DNA of 64,000 nt from Haliotis asinina (Eukaryota > Mollusca > Gastropoda > Lepetellida > Haliotidae), in contig NC_090280.1 in the NCBI RefSeq assembly GCF_037392515.1, positions 29,331,118-29,395,117 on the forward strand. Reading direction: 5' to 3'. Numbering within the stretch: the first letter of the stretch is position 1; each line of letters starts with the position of its first letter. Shown here one piece after another: positions 1 through 10,734 of the stretch. The notes beneath the pieces were generated by a model. It did no database searches. It had not been told where the DNA came from and saw nothing but the letters and a program-made list of their open reading frames with translations. A program made the position numbers and the translations under genes.

Positions 1-564
1 CTCGTTCCCATTCTAACCTTTCTTTCTCCTTTCTTTCCTCCAGTTCTAACTTTTTAATCTCCCGCTCCCTAGCTCTTTCCTCCCGTTCGAGCCTGTCCTT
101 TTCTTTCTCATTCTCCAACTCCATTTGCTCTTTCACAAACACTCTCAAATCATCTTTCTCATACCCTAAACTCTGACCCAGTTTGATAAGTTTGTCAATG
201 TCCATAATTGTCTGTATGAGGGCAAAGCAGGGTACACAAAAAGTCAAACTGTTTGGAATAAATAGGGATCCTACCAAGAATAAAACCGGAGGTGATTTCC
301 CATATATCCCAATGTTCAAAATGTTCACGACGAACCAATGGCCTTAACTGACCAATAACCACAATACACCCTCCACCCTTGAATTCCAAATCATACACTC
401 AAGGACGCAGAAGTGGTGCCGTATGTTCTAACCCTTCTTTATGGACACAAAGATTCTGCAGCGATATACAATCAACAACGCTACATCAAATGCGCTACAG
501 AACACAACTAGGGTTCCCTTTGATAGTGACAAATAATCTAATTATCCCACCGCTGCCACCAAAA
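1..564 (-). mobile_element. LTR retrotransposon, leader and start of gag (partial, runs off left edge)
   Basis: Read on the minus strand, an ATG at 205-203 opens a frame that stays open to the window edge (68 codons). It encodes a very charged, Glu/Lys/Arg-rich start (MDIDKLIKLGQSLGYEKDD, then a coiled-coil-like segment). This resembles the N-terminus of gag-like proteins of invertebrate LTR retrotransposons. Between it and the LTR lies a leader. A candidate tRNA primer-binding site, TGGCAGCGGTGGGAT on the minus strand (544-558), sits six bases inside the LTR edge. The rest of the element lies outside the window, so the family (Gypsy-like is my guess) and whether it is whole cannot be judged. 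Confidence 0.6.
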
Positions 565-1170
565 TGTCACATACCAAAGTAACCACAACAGAAGAATAGT
601 TTGTTTTGCAAAACTTTATTCCTCCCCTTAAGATATAAGTAACCCCAATACCTATACTAAACTAATTCTACAGGTGCAAATACAACTAACTAATCTAATT
701 ACCTAACCTAGCTACATATACAGTTCTGTCTACCACTTAAATTGCTAAAGTTCTAATACTACTACTACTACTACTAACTACACTAAAATCCTAATACCCT
801 CACTAATATAGATAATGATTACATATAATCCCAATCAGAAACTAAACAATTGAACTAAATAACAATAAAGGAATTTGCCACTCAGAGAGAACACTTTCTC
901 TTTACAATGTAATCAGAATGTCAGTGCACTTTGGTTCCACTTGGTGACGTCATGGTATTTGTGTGGTATCCCTCACACCCAGGCGATGGTTTCCCTCACG
1001 GAGTTTAAGGGGCCTGTGTAATGGTTGATGGCTGTGCCATCCACATCTCACATTACTAGGAGATACATGCTCCTTGTACAACAGGGAAGACTCTTGTCTG
1101 TCTCCTTACAGGCGGAGATAATACCCCTCTCCTTACTTTAAGGATAACCGGCCAGTTCCGGGACACTACA
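565..1170 (-). repeat. Long terminal repeat of the left-edge retrotransposon
   Basis: This 606-bp block has the usual ends: minus-strand TGTAGTGTCCC at its start and GTATGTGACA at its finish. It abuts the candidate primer-binding site. A minus-strand AATAAA near 620-630 is placed where an LTR poly(A) signal would be. The second LTR is outside the window, so age cannot be estimated and no target duplication can be checked. Confidence 0.5.
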
Positions 1171-1773
1171 ATACAATATAAGTAACTACAGTTACTCAGT
1201 AAGACATGTGTCAATGTCTTATACTTTATGCATGTACTTTACTCCGATTTACATATTTGAAAGTGGAACAGGTTTTGTGGAACGATAACATTCAAATTTT
1301 GAATGGCTTTGTGGCTATATAGTGTTACAATATGCACATATATCTAGAAATACTACATCAGTAAAACAATTTCTTGCTACATCTACTCAATCAATAAATA
1401 CAAAAGTAATAATGATAATAAAAACTTACGCCAGCCAGCGTGAGATGCAATCCCATACAAAAGTTGAACCCATACAGGTGAACACAGTGGTGATTCTGGC
1501 TGACTGTGCAGATTACTACCCTTCCTCACTATTTATATTGACCTCCCATACCCAAGCTACTCAACACCTCTCTATTGTTTACAAATTAACACCCCAGCTC
1601 TCTGGCCATACCTGGTCACGCTTCCCTGAACATAACCCTGTTCCCATAGTATTACCGAACATAATCTAACAGCAACTCCCAACAATATATAACACACTCT
1701 AACAATACCATACTACATCTATTTACAGTACCATAAACTAATTATATAAACGAAATCATCTGTGATCTTGACA
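1171..1773 (-). other. LTR-promoter-like sequence and unassigned DNA beside truncated copy A
   Basis: No gene is supported here. On the minus strand a TG-started block (from about 1671, TGTTAGATTATG) contains a TATAAATA box near 1540, followed by a CA-rich downstream segment, as in an LTR promoter. It could be a solo LTR fossil, but no matching far end or target duplication is convincing. The last 100 bp (1672-1773) is unassigned and forms the breakpoint that truncates copy A. Confidence 0.25.
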
Positions 1774-2473
1774 CAAATGATCAAGCGTCATGTCCATAAA
1801 CTTCGCAGTTCTTTTCCAATAGCTGAAGTTATTTTCATCTGCTTGTCGCATGGCCATACTGGTGTATGTTGGTCCGGCAACTTTCATTCCAAATCGTGAT
1901 TTCAGCTTCTTGGCAACAGAGTTGTGAAAATCTATATTTGTTTGTTGGTCAATAATCTTTTCGACCCAATCAGGTTCATTGATGACTTCAAATGTGTAAG
2001 GAAGGCGTCCTCCTGTGTAGTCCTTAGCACTCTGAACCATTAGCGACACAAATTCTGATGCAGTATCAACGTTGTTTGGGAACTGACCTTGATGACGTGA
2101 TTTATTCATCCAGTCGGGCCAGTTCAGTCCTGTACAGAAGAGCGTGAGAGAAACGGAAAGTCAAACATTAGTCAAACGGAGAGACAGACACTCCTGGAGT
2201 TCCTCAAGCTCTGTACATAATGAAAGTATAGGTCAGCATTGTATATAACAGCTTTGCAAAATGTTTACAAAAGAGAAATGAGAAAGTGATTCTTTAGTGA
2301 ACTTTGTTGTGAACTTTGTTGTATATTTAGTTGTGTGCATATGATAGGCATTACAAATATCTAGTACGTGATGTTCATGGTCTATATAATTCTGATATAG
2401 AGCATAGTCTTTCGTCATATTCAGTTCCATCATACCTGCCACAATCAACCGCATATTTGATATCACTCCATTT

Positions 2474-3261
2474 GAACCTTGATATAGCAATTCCTAAATG
2501 CACAGGATATCCCAACACAAATATCTTTCAAAATTGAACAAAGTTTCATACTCGTTATATAATATGTATTTAAGAGATTCACTAATTGATGAGTACCAAG
2601 ATTGTTGTAAGCTATCACCTAGCCTGTTTTTGAATAGATAACAAAATATTTAACATTTCCAATTTCTTGTTTTTTTCCAAGCATAGCCAAACCCATATTG
2701 GAATAGTAAATGTCCGTTTTGAGACCCATGTATCACAGCCAAAGCTATCTTATGCGCTCAAATTATGTGGGCGACTTTTGTATCATATCAGCCGCAGTAT
2801 TAAAAACATTGAATCTAAACCTTGATATAGCAATCTAAAATGCATAGGATATCACAACGCAATGATCTTTCAACATTTAAAAAAAGTTTGATACTACTTA
2901 TATAATAACCATTCCAGAGATTCGACCCGTGAAGGTCCCGGATAGAATAGGCCTTCAGCAACCCATGCTTGCCATAAAAGGCGACTAAAGTTGTCGTAAG
3001 AGGCGACTAACGGGATCGGGTGGTCAGGATTGATGACTTGGTTGACACATGTCATTGGTTCCCAAGTGCGCAGTTTATGCTGTTGATCACTGGATTGTCT
3101 GGTCCAGACTCGACTATTTACAGACCGCCGCCATATAGCTGAATAGTGCTGATTGCGGCGTAAAACTAAACTCACTCTCTTCACGAGATTCACTAACTGA
3201 TGATTGTGCAAAGTTATCGCCTAATAAAATTACTAAACTGTCACAAAATTTTTGTACCATA
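2474..3261 (+). repeat. Tandem duplication, period about 343 bp, in intron 2 of copy A
   Basis: GATATAGCAA occurs at 2481 and again at 2824, and the following 100 bp match with scattered differences. The second unit is split by a SINE (2924-3184) and resumes at 3185. The first unit therefore shows the pre-insertion state. There is no coding signal. The stretch 2130-2473 before it is plain intron, partly alignable to the end of intron 2 in copy C. Confidence 0.65.
2924..3184 (+). mobile_element. CTCA-tailed SINE (family 1)
   Basis: Starts GACCCGTGAAGGTCCCGG and ends GCGGCGTAAAACTAAACTCAC, the consensus ends of the commonest SINE in this window. It is flanked by a 7-bp repeat GAGATTC (2917-2923 and 3185-3191). 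The neighbouring tandem unit lacks it, which confirms an insertion. Confidence 0.75.
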
Positions 3262-3650
3262 CAATGTGAAAATGGGCTATAGATCGCCAACAACTGAAGG
3301 TAGATCACCACACTAGGGACCATGAGAACTTAGGGGACATTGGCTTCCTGCAAGGACCCCACCCTCGTTTACTCCATCCCTTGAGCTGCATGCAGTTTTG
3401 AAAAATCTACCCAGACATTAAAAAGACACATATTCTACGATTGAAAAAGGAAGAAGAATCTACTTTGAATGCTTTTGGACTTCAGTGTTTGTCAAGAGAA
3501 CAATAATTTTACAGTACTTCAACTCCTATGTAAAACGTTGGATCCTCACCTTTCAGTTGATATTTAGTACATCGTGTGGCCAATACGGCATTGTCGCATG
3601 ATGACTTCTCCACATCTGGACTGACAACCCATGTAGGTACAACCAGTACA

Positions 3651-3921
3651 GTGAGTGAGTGAGTGAGTGTAGTTTTACGCCGCACTCAGCAATATTCCAG
3701 CTATATGGCGGCGGTCTGTAAATAATCGAGTCTGGACCAGACAATCCAGTGATCAACAGCATGAGCATCTATCTGCACAATCGGGAACCGATGACATGTT
3801 TCAACCAAGTCAGCGAGCCTGACCACCCGATCCCGTTAGTCGCCTCTTACGACAAGCTGAGTCGCCTTTTATGGCAAGCATGGGTTGCTGAAAGCCTATT
3901 CTACCCCGGGCCCTTCACGGG
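3651..3921 (-). mobile_element. CTCA-tailed SINE (family 1) inserted in a LINE
   Basis: Full-length copy in reverse orientation: GTGAGTGAGTGAG tail at the left, CCTTCACGGG head at the right. Target duplication is TACAACCAGTACA (3638-3650) versus TATAACCAGTACA (3922-3934), 13 bp with one mismatch. The LINE sequence continues on both sides, so the SINE is younger. Confidence 0.85.
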
Positions 3922-4524
3922 TATAACCAGTACAGGTTTTTACTGCATGTTAATTAGTAATACCTACTTGGGTGTCTTGCACTTCCGCATGAGATCACGG
4001 ATGTAGGTTTTGATGCTGGCTTTGTAATCAGAGTATAGGCAAGTACAAGGTGTCACAGGTTGAGTGTTGCCTGAGCAGCAAGGTCGTTATTTTGTTCCCA
4101 GAAATGCCAACGTGGCTTGATAACTAACGGATGACGATGTCGTATTGGTCAGGAGAGGGGGATCATTATACAATTAGATAATTTCTATTAAAAGTGTGTG
4201 TTTTCACTCACGATATATTTTAATCGCCTTAAGGCAAGAAAGATACTCAGAAAAGATTATTACTGTTTACACTTTGGATGTGTATTGGTCTATTTTAAGA
4301 TTGTTGATATGGCGTTAACTTCAACAGTGGAAATAGAGCTGCTATCAGGCTATCGAGAAGATGTTTTCCGGATCAAATGGCAATGGCACAAGCTGCAGCG
4401 CCACCATCCTTGGACCCATATGTAAATATGTAAATAATTGCTATATCTATTTTTTTAAATGATGATATTCTTGTTTATATTGTGATTCGTTAGTTTCTGA
4501 TTTCTTAAAATGTACACAACGTTA

Positions 4525-4917
4525 GGTCAACTTGTAACCTAACCAAATGCCAAGGAGAAGAAGAGAGAAGTCGTGAAGCAGCTGTTTTCCAGCTCAGTGC
4601 CAGCAGCAGCAATGGATATGAATGGCTTTATTCTGAGCCAAAGAGGTGGATCAAGAGATGGCATTGTGTGTTATACAAATCCACATAAAAGGATTGAAGA
4701 CGCAGTTATATGCGGGGTTAGATTATTGATATGCGTATTTCTTAAATGACTAAATTTTCTTATTTTTTCTTTTTTTTCAGGTCAACTTGGGGCCTAAATA
4801 ATAGCCAAGCTGGAGCAGAAAGAAGACAAGAAGGAGATATGTTGCCCAGCTCAGTGCCACTAGCAGCGATGAATGGCTTTATTCTGAGCCCAAGAGGTGG
4901 ATCAAGAGACGGCATTT
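4525..4917 (-). repeat. Local tandem duplication inside the intronic LINE, period about 250 bp
   Basis: The block around AGGTCAACTTG ... GGTGGATCAAGAGA occurs at about 4532-4672 and again at 4781-4915 with roughly 85 percent visible identity. Both correspond to the segment between the RT and RNase H parts of the LINE. It is a duplication after insertion, not two insertions. Confidence 0.55.
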
Positions 4918-6384
4918 TTATGCAAGGTTAGATTTGGTAAAGTTTACTTTAGTAGTATACTGTAAAGATGATTTTAATGTGGAAGAAGTGGTTCATCTGC
5001 CTCAATGTCAGTGGGAGAAGTTCTTAAAGATCCAAGTCTTAGACATTGCTGATGGATAGAATCTAAAATTTTAAGGTTCTTTTACTTACTCCACTATATA
5101 CAATGGAGCCATAATCACGTTTGGAGCGAGTGAGAGATCCGTATAACTAGGGTAGTTCGATCCCTTCCCCATGTTGAATTAGAGATATATAAAGTCAAAT
5201 CGTGGGGGGCAAAAATAAGACCCAGAAACTTTCAACTTTGATAGTGCCACTTAGAAATATTTCAGGGACTTTATGTGGTTTGTATTTACGGCAGAAATGT
5301 ATACAATTAGTTTCGGACTTTATGCTTCAATTTAAAAGCATTTTCTAAACACCATTTATATATTTTGTTTAGACACATCTGAATTTGCCGTTCACTACTG
5401 TGCACATTTTACCGCGACACGAAATGTTAAAATCATCCACAAAAAAGTGATCTATCAATTGAATTATTTATAATCTTGGATAAATTTTTGATCTTGACAC
5501 TAAATAAAGTAACTTACGAAAATTACTGCCTTGTGGGACACTCTGATCCTGACTGTAATGATGGCACAGGGTAGAACCCACGCGGCCTTCAAATTGTCTG
5601 CGAAGTCGAGTAAATCTTTTCAAATGCCTTATTTCAACGTCGTGTCGTATGATTTTTCAAGATCAAAAAGGATAAACACAACGTGTTTTGTATTAATGAG
5701 AGCGTTCTAAATAAGCTATTCCAAACGCACTAGATGATTGACAGTACTTCTATTTTTATGGAAACCACATGTGTAACTGCGATAGGGTTATTTGTTTCCA
5801 AGTACAAAACAAGTCAATTATTTAGCATGCCTTCCATGGTTTTCAAACACAGCTAGTCAACGAAATTCGGTTGAAATTTCGACGGAATCGTACGGTCACG
5901 TCCAGGTTTTCTTACTGGTAATACCACAGCGTCACACCATGAGGAATTTCCGTGACATCCGAATATCTCACAAATATGTAAAAGTGTCTCTAAACATGAT
6001 TCTGGTAAGTGCTTTAAAAGTTGATATTCTATATTAGCAGCTCCAGTAGCAAATCGAACTAATGTTGTGGAACTGTTATTCCTTATTTGTCTTTGATTTA
6101 TATATCTCTGAAAAATGTTTAGTCCCCTGTTTAGACATTTCCTCAACCAGTTTAATGACTTTAGATACCTCTTATGTTCCAGACCATGTTGTCAACGGCA
6201 CTCCCGTAGCCATTTAGTTGTCGCATATACGTCGCCCAAGTCTTCGACTGAAGTGCATGGTCCTGGAGATAGGTGGGGTCTGGGTACCCAGGGTGACTTC
6301 GACTTTCTGGCCACTGAAAATAAAATGATACATTACAGTATGGCTGTGTTAGGTCTTCCATGAATAACCTCGATAAGTGACTTC

Positions 6385-6470
6385 CATATTGTAATGAAGC
6401 CCATTTCGTGCGTTCCCCGTTATGATCTTGCAGGAATATTGCTAAAGGTTACATAAAACTCCACTCACTC
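6385..6470 (+). mobile_element. SINE 3'-end fragment (family 3) next to exon 2 of copy A
   Basis: Matches the GAAGCCCATTT...TGCAGGAATATTGCTAA...CTCACTCC end of the tRNA-headed SINE. Copies B (23085-23175) and C (34825-34925) carry the same fragment at the same distance from exon 2 and in the same orientation relative to the gene, so it is an ancestral insertion. Confidence 0.65.
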
Positions 6471-6494
6471 CATCTTGGGGTAGAATGGATATAC

Positions 6495-6822
6495 ATTGTC
6501 CAAGGTGAGGTGAAATAGGGTTAAACGTGAGACTTAAGATTCTTTCGCTCATATGACGACGTGCATGCGCGTGTATGTGTGACTGCTTTGTACTCAAGCA
6601 GACCTAAGCTGGTTTCAAAGTGCTAGCTCACTTAGATGTCAAACCTCAGTTAATCATGAATACTCCTCTCAGTCACATTATACTGAGCCAACCCATTAAT
6701 TCCAAGCGCCAGGCAGGGACCAACAAGTACAATATGTCAATGTTGTTTGGTATGACGCAGCCGGGGATCGAACCGTCTACCATGTGCTCTCCAGGCACTC
6801 TACCCACTACACCACAGAGGCG
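6495..6822 (-). mobile_element. tRNA-headed SINE (family 2) in intron 1 of copy A
   Basis: On the minus strand it begins GACCGCCTCTGTGGTGTAGT (tRNA-like A box) with a B-box-like GGTTCGATCCCCGG near 6775. It ends with CGTCGTCATATGAGCGAAA and a CACCTCACCTTGG tail. A copy sits at the same place in copy B. Confidence 0.7.
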
Positions 6823-7257
6823 GTCAGTCCAAATGTATCACAAAATAGTTATAGGATTATATTCACCCAAACATATTTGACAATGTCAGTTAGAATAGTA
6901 TGCTTCAGGCTGTTGAGAATAGAAATGGTAAGCCCTACAGTATCACATGAATAGCTCCTTGTCCACGGATATCATTCAATAATTAAACCATTCACCAGCA
7001 TTTCTATTGCAGACCATACTTACATTAGGAAAGAGGTTGGCTCTCTGGTCTCTGTTCAGCCAACGACCAGCAGCTGTCCCGATAGATTTACATTTTGGTA
7101 TTAGGTTTTCTTGCGTCAGTCCATTAAGTTTGCTCCATCTTTTAAATTCATAGTGGACATGCCCGCCCTGGGAGAGCCACTCGTTGTAGATTGTGACGGT
7201 TGTGTAAGAGAACACCGATCCCCACAGCAACAAAGTGCACAGAACCGGTAGGAACAT

Positions 7258-7636
7258 TCTGCTTGAGTGCAATGCCAATTTCGTTCTCTAACACGAGAAC
7301 GTTAAGTTTAGGCGAGCAATGTGCATGTGAAAATGACATGTGCAGAGTGTGGGAAAAACATTTAAGACAACAGACGACAGAAGAATTGACAACGAACGGT
7401 GCCTCAGATCCAGCAATATTCCAGCTATATGGTGCCGATCTGTATATAATCGAGTGTCGACCAGACAATCCATTGATCAACAAAATGAGCATCGATATAC
7501 ACAAATGGGAACCGATGATATGTGTTAAGTTAGTGTGACTTCCCGATCCCGTTAGTCGCCTCCTCCGACAATCATAGTCGCCATTTGTGGCAAGCATGGG
7601 TTGTTAAGACTTATCCTACCCATGACATTCACGGGT
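7258..7636 (-). promoter_or_regulatory. 5' flank of copy A, interrupted by a SINE (family 1)
   Basis: The first 130 bp upstream of exon 1 (7258-7393) match the proximal promoter module of copies B and C, including TCGTGTTAGAGAACG and GTCGTCTGTTGTC-like words. From about 7394 to 7636 it is replaced by a minus-strand family 1 SINE whose CTCA tail has been lost. The upstream second promoter module seen in B and C is therefore displaced or absent in A. Confidence 0.55.
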
Positions 7637-7765
7637 CATATCCTGCACCTTTAATTGGAAGGACAAAATATGTAATGGCTAAAGCATTCCGTTTTGCGTC
7701 AGACACTGGAACACCTGTTCGATATCGACTTTGTCCTAAGTGTCTTTCTAAAACTATATCACTCT
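7637..7765 (+). repeat. Unnamed 130-bp dispersed repeat next to a SINE
   Basis: Words such as AAGCATTC, AGACACTGGAACACCTGTTCG and CTATATCACTCTTTT recur in reverse complement at 50690-50835. In both places the block abuts the head end of a family 1 SINE through a CCTGCACC sequence, which suggests one compound repeat. Confidence 0.5.
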
Positions 7766-8390
7766 TTTATTATGTTTCTAAAAGTGATAACAACATAGAA
7801 TACCTTCTATGTTCGCGAAAAGGGTTAGACAATATGTAGGATCTAGGTAACCACATGGCGACTGTGCCTTTGGTGCGTCTGAAAAAATACATTGACATTA
7901 ACTTACATGTCGTTTCATTCTGTCGAACAGCCCTTCATACAAACTACTTTAATGTCGCTGTTAATTCGACTGCATTGTATGAACATGTGCAAGAATATGT
8001 TCCAAGACCTTTTAGTAATGTCGTTCAACATATGCATGTTCAAGTTGAATGCTTCAACATCATTCCTCTGATATGGGTGAGTGAGTGAATTACGGTTTAC
8101 TGTCACATCATCAGTGTTTCACACATATCGTGACAGAACGGGTCATAAGTAAATATTTTACATTGTGATGCTACAATATCTGTCAACAAAGTACAGAGAT
8201 TTAGAACTGGATGGAACGCAAAAAGATATATTCATTAGGACATTACAACATAAAACTGACAGAGTGAATTAATATTTATTTAATATTGTGATGAAAAGGA
8301 TGATACATTTTGAAGAGTGTTACAGTCAATAAAGTGCCGAGACAAATGTCATAAGAATCCCCTTTGAACCAGCAAAATATGACACAGATA
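7766..8390. other. Intergenic DNA with one LINE 3'-end fragment
   Basis: No gene is seen. 8076-8200 is a minus-strand LINE tail (GTGAGTGAGTGAATTACGG, then the ATATCGTGAC word). The rest is AT-rich and unassigned. Confidence 0.4.
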
Positions 8391-8926
8391 ACTCTAAGAT
8401 ATTTAATAACATACTGAGCAAACAATGAGTCAAGAAAGAAACGTCCTTCTTTCTTCAGTGCACTATAAAAGAACAAGAGATGGTAAGATGGTTAAGATGT
8501 TATTATTTCATTGCTGAGATCTGTGTGATGTACTCCATACACTGACAGTGCCACAATCAGTTCCATTAGGTTATACCGCCGTTCCAAAACACGGGTATAC
8601 AAAATGTTAAGTCACAAGAATAAAAATTCGAAATTTCTCAGTTCAATATTGTGTATGGCCGCCCCGCGCATTCACCACTGCCAAACACCGTCTCCTCATC
8701 GACTACCTGATGCTTGTGAACACGTGGTTGGAGATTCTGTGCCATTGCTCTTGCAAGGCAGCTCCAAGTTCCTGCAAATTCTGAGGTTGGTTCTTCAGAC
8801 CGCGAAGCCTTCTCCCAAGTGCATCCCAAACGTGCTCTATTAGTTTAAGGTCAGGAGGCCTCGATGGCCAGTCCATGATATTGGTTCCAGCGAAATTTCG
8901 TATCATGCTGGAACTGTAGTAAGTGA
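8391..8926 (-). mobile_element. Tc1-like transposon fragment, C-terminal transposase end
   Basis: Minus-strand translation gives DWPSRPPDLKLIEHVWDALG and NQPQNLQELGAALQEQWHRI, the DDE-domain end typical of Tc1-like transposases. The following 3' region extends to about 8391 and matches the second copy (11480-11945) in inverted orientation. The 5' part is cut by a LINE tail at 8927. It is non-functional. Confidence 0.75.
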
Positions 8927-10377
8927 GTGAGTTAATATGTATCTTCACATCGCCAATGTTGCAGCCATATCGTGACGAGAGCAAGAAATAATGAGAAGTC
9001 GTTATAGAATGAATGAATATAAGAAACTACAACCCTGTTGACGAAGAACAGTAAAACCACTAGTATATATCACAGATGTCCATTTAAGACCAGTAATTAA
9101 ATCTAAAACAATTTAACTATATAGATTGCCAACAACTGAAGTTAGATCACCATACTAGGGACCATGGGGACTTACAGTACCTTTGCTACCTGCATGGACC
9201 CTAGTTGGATTTACATCATCCCCTCAACCGTTAGCAATTTAGACACATCTACCAAAAAAATAAAAAATACACATATTCTACGATTAAAAGCGGTGGAAAG
9301 TTTAAATTTACTGTGAATGTTTTTGGACTTACGTACCCTCTCAGGGGGACATTAATTTTACAGTACTTTAATTGAGGATACAGTCACTAACAACAGTTAC
9401 TAATTCAAACTTCCGATAATAAAATGCTTGTCTATCTAAAAATTCCGTCAACAAATCTAATTCTTTTAAAAATGAAATAATTAAATGAGGACTATTGTCG
9501 TTAAAAAGATCCTTCAAAGTTCGTGAGTTAAAATACTTATCCCTTGTGATGGAATATTCAACAGTCAAGCGTATCCTGCTTGACTGTCATTCTTTCAACA
9601 CAAGGGGTACAAAACGGAGGATCTTCACCTTTCAATAAATATTCATGAGTATATCTTGTATGGCCAATGCGACATCGTCGTATAATGGCCTCTTCAAATC
9701 TGGACTGACACCCCAAGTAAGTATAACCAATATAAGGTTTTATTTCATGTTATTTATTTATACCCACTTGAGTGTCCCACTTCTTCTGCGTCAGATCTTA
9801 TTGTAGGTTTATAATCTGAGTATGAAATATGGTGTGGTGTCACAGATTTGCTGAGAGCTGCCTTGACAGCAAGATCAGCCACTGTGTTCCAAGAAATGCC
9901 TACGTGGCTGGGTAACCAACAAAAGGCGATGTCGTATTGGCTAGTAGCAAGATCAATAATAAGAGTTCAATAATTTCAGTTAAAAGTGGATGTTTACAAC
10001 ACAAATTTTTAATAGCTTGAAGGCAAGAAAGAGAGTCGGAATAGATTATATACTCTTTATGTTTAGGGTGTCACTGAATATATTTAAGTGCCGTTAATAT
10101 GGCGTTTGCTTCTGCAGTGAAAATATAACTGCTGTCTGTTAATCGAGAAGATATTATTCTGGATCCAATGACAGTGGATTGTATTCTTGTGTATATTGTG
10201 ATTCATTGGTTTCTGATTTTTTAAATGATGTCAATGTTAGGTCGACTTGTGGCGTAACCAGTTGCCAAGGAGGATAAGAAAGAAGACGGGAAGGAGATAT
10301 AATTTATAGTGCAATGCCAGCAGAAGAAATGAATGGCTTAATTCTGTGCCCAAGAGGCGGCACAAGAGAAGGAAACA
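8927..10377 (-). mobile_element. Truncated I/Nimb-like LINE
   Basis: Starts at the left with the reversed CTCA tail (AGTGAGTGAGTTAATATG). It then carries 3' UTR, the C-terminal zinc segment (minus-strand words matching TVKH and SITRD), RNase H and the RT-RNase H linker. An internal deletion of part of the RNase H/linker is visible near 10180. Frames are broken throughout. Confidence 0.75.
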
Positions 10378-10730
10378 TTCAAAGTCAGTTTAATCTCTCT
10401 CGTCTTTTTTAATCGTAGAATACGTCCGTTTTAAGTTTATGGCTCTTTGTCTCTAGTCACCAGTCACATAACGGATGGTGTAAATCCAACTGGCGACCCT
10501 GTAGGTCCCCACGGTCCCTAGCATGGTGATCTGCCTTCAGTTGCTGGTGATTGCCTCTACATTTTATCTAATTTTCATTGGGACTTCCTAGTTTTCATTC
10601 TCTGTGTGATAATCTAGTTATATACTGTCCTTTGTCGACATGTTTTTTTATATAATTTAAGTGCGTGTATTGTTAATTCATAACATTTTTAGTCACAATA
10701 TGGCTGAAATATTGTCGATGTCACTATATG
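10378..10730 (+). mobile_element. LINE 3' UTR fragment
   Basis: Plus-strand words TTAATCGTAGAATACGTCC, GGTGTAAATCCAAC, CCCTAGCATGGTGATCTGCC, TGTCCTTTGTCGACA and AATATGGCTGAAATATTG follow the 3' UTR order of the full-length LINE. It lies head-to-head with the preceding minus-strand LINE. Confidence 0.7.
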
Positions 10731-10734
10731 TCAA

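Larger units (their letters stand above)
3262..6052 (-). mobile_element. 5'-truncated I/Nimb-like LINE in intron 2 of copy A
   Basis: Read on the minus strand this is the same LINE family as 13689-19736: RT start (NIEYQLLKHLPESCL near 6050-6010), RT core, RNase H linker, C-terminal zinc region and 3' UTR. It is heavily diverged, with many stops, and is interrupted by a SINE at 3651-3921. Copy B carries a related minus-strand LINE in the same intron, so this insertion probably predates the A/B duplication. Confidence 0.75.
1774..7257 (-). pseudogene. Secreted clan GH-A glycoside hydrolase, copy A, 3'-truncated
   Basis: Three exons on the minus strand match copy C. Exon 1 is 7257-7024 (signal peptide MFLPVLCTLLLWGSVFS, then TTVTIYNEWLSQGG; donor GTAAGT). 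Exon 2 is 6313-6169 (145 bp; starts W-P-E-S, ends WNIR; donor GTATCT). Exon 3 is 2129-1774 (acceptor TGTACAG). Exon 3 reads cleanly through the acid/base motif VINEPDW and then breaks after LDHL at about 1774. There it runs into unrelated sequence and stops within a few codons. The [ST]-E-F-G nucleophile motif and the C-terminal domain are missing. Exons 1 and 2 are open and their splice sites look usable, so a secreted fragment of about 250 residues could still be made, but it should be inactive. I infer a pseudogene created by a breakpoint, not by gradual decay. Intron 1 shares SINE insertions with copies B and C. Confidence 0.85.

Noticed and set aside
1322-1669. 115-codon plus-strand frame near the left edge
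   Set aside because: It starts with TTG, shows no domain or signal peptide and lies in sequence that reads better as an LTR-like promoter on the other strand.
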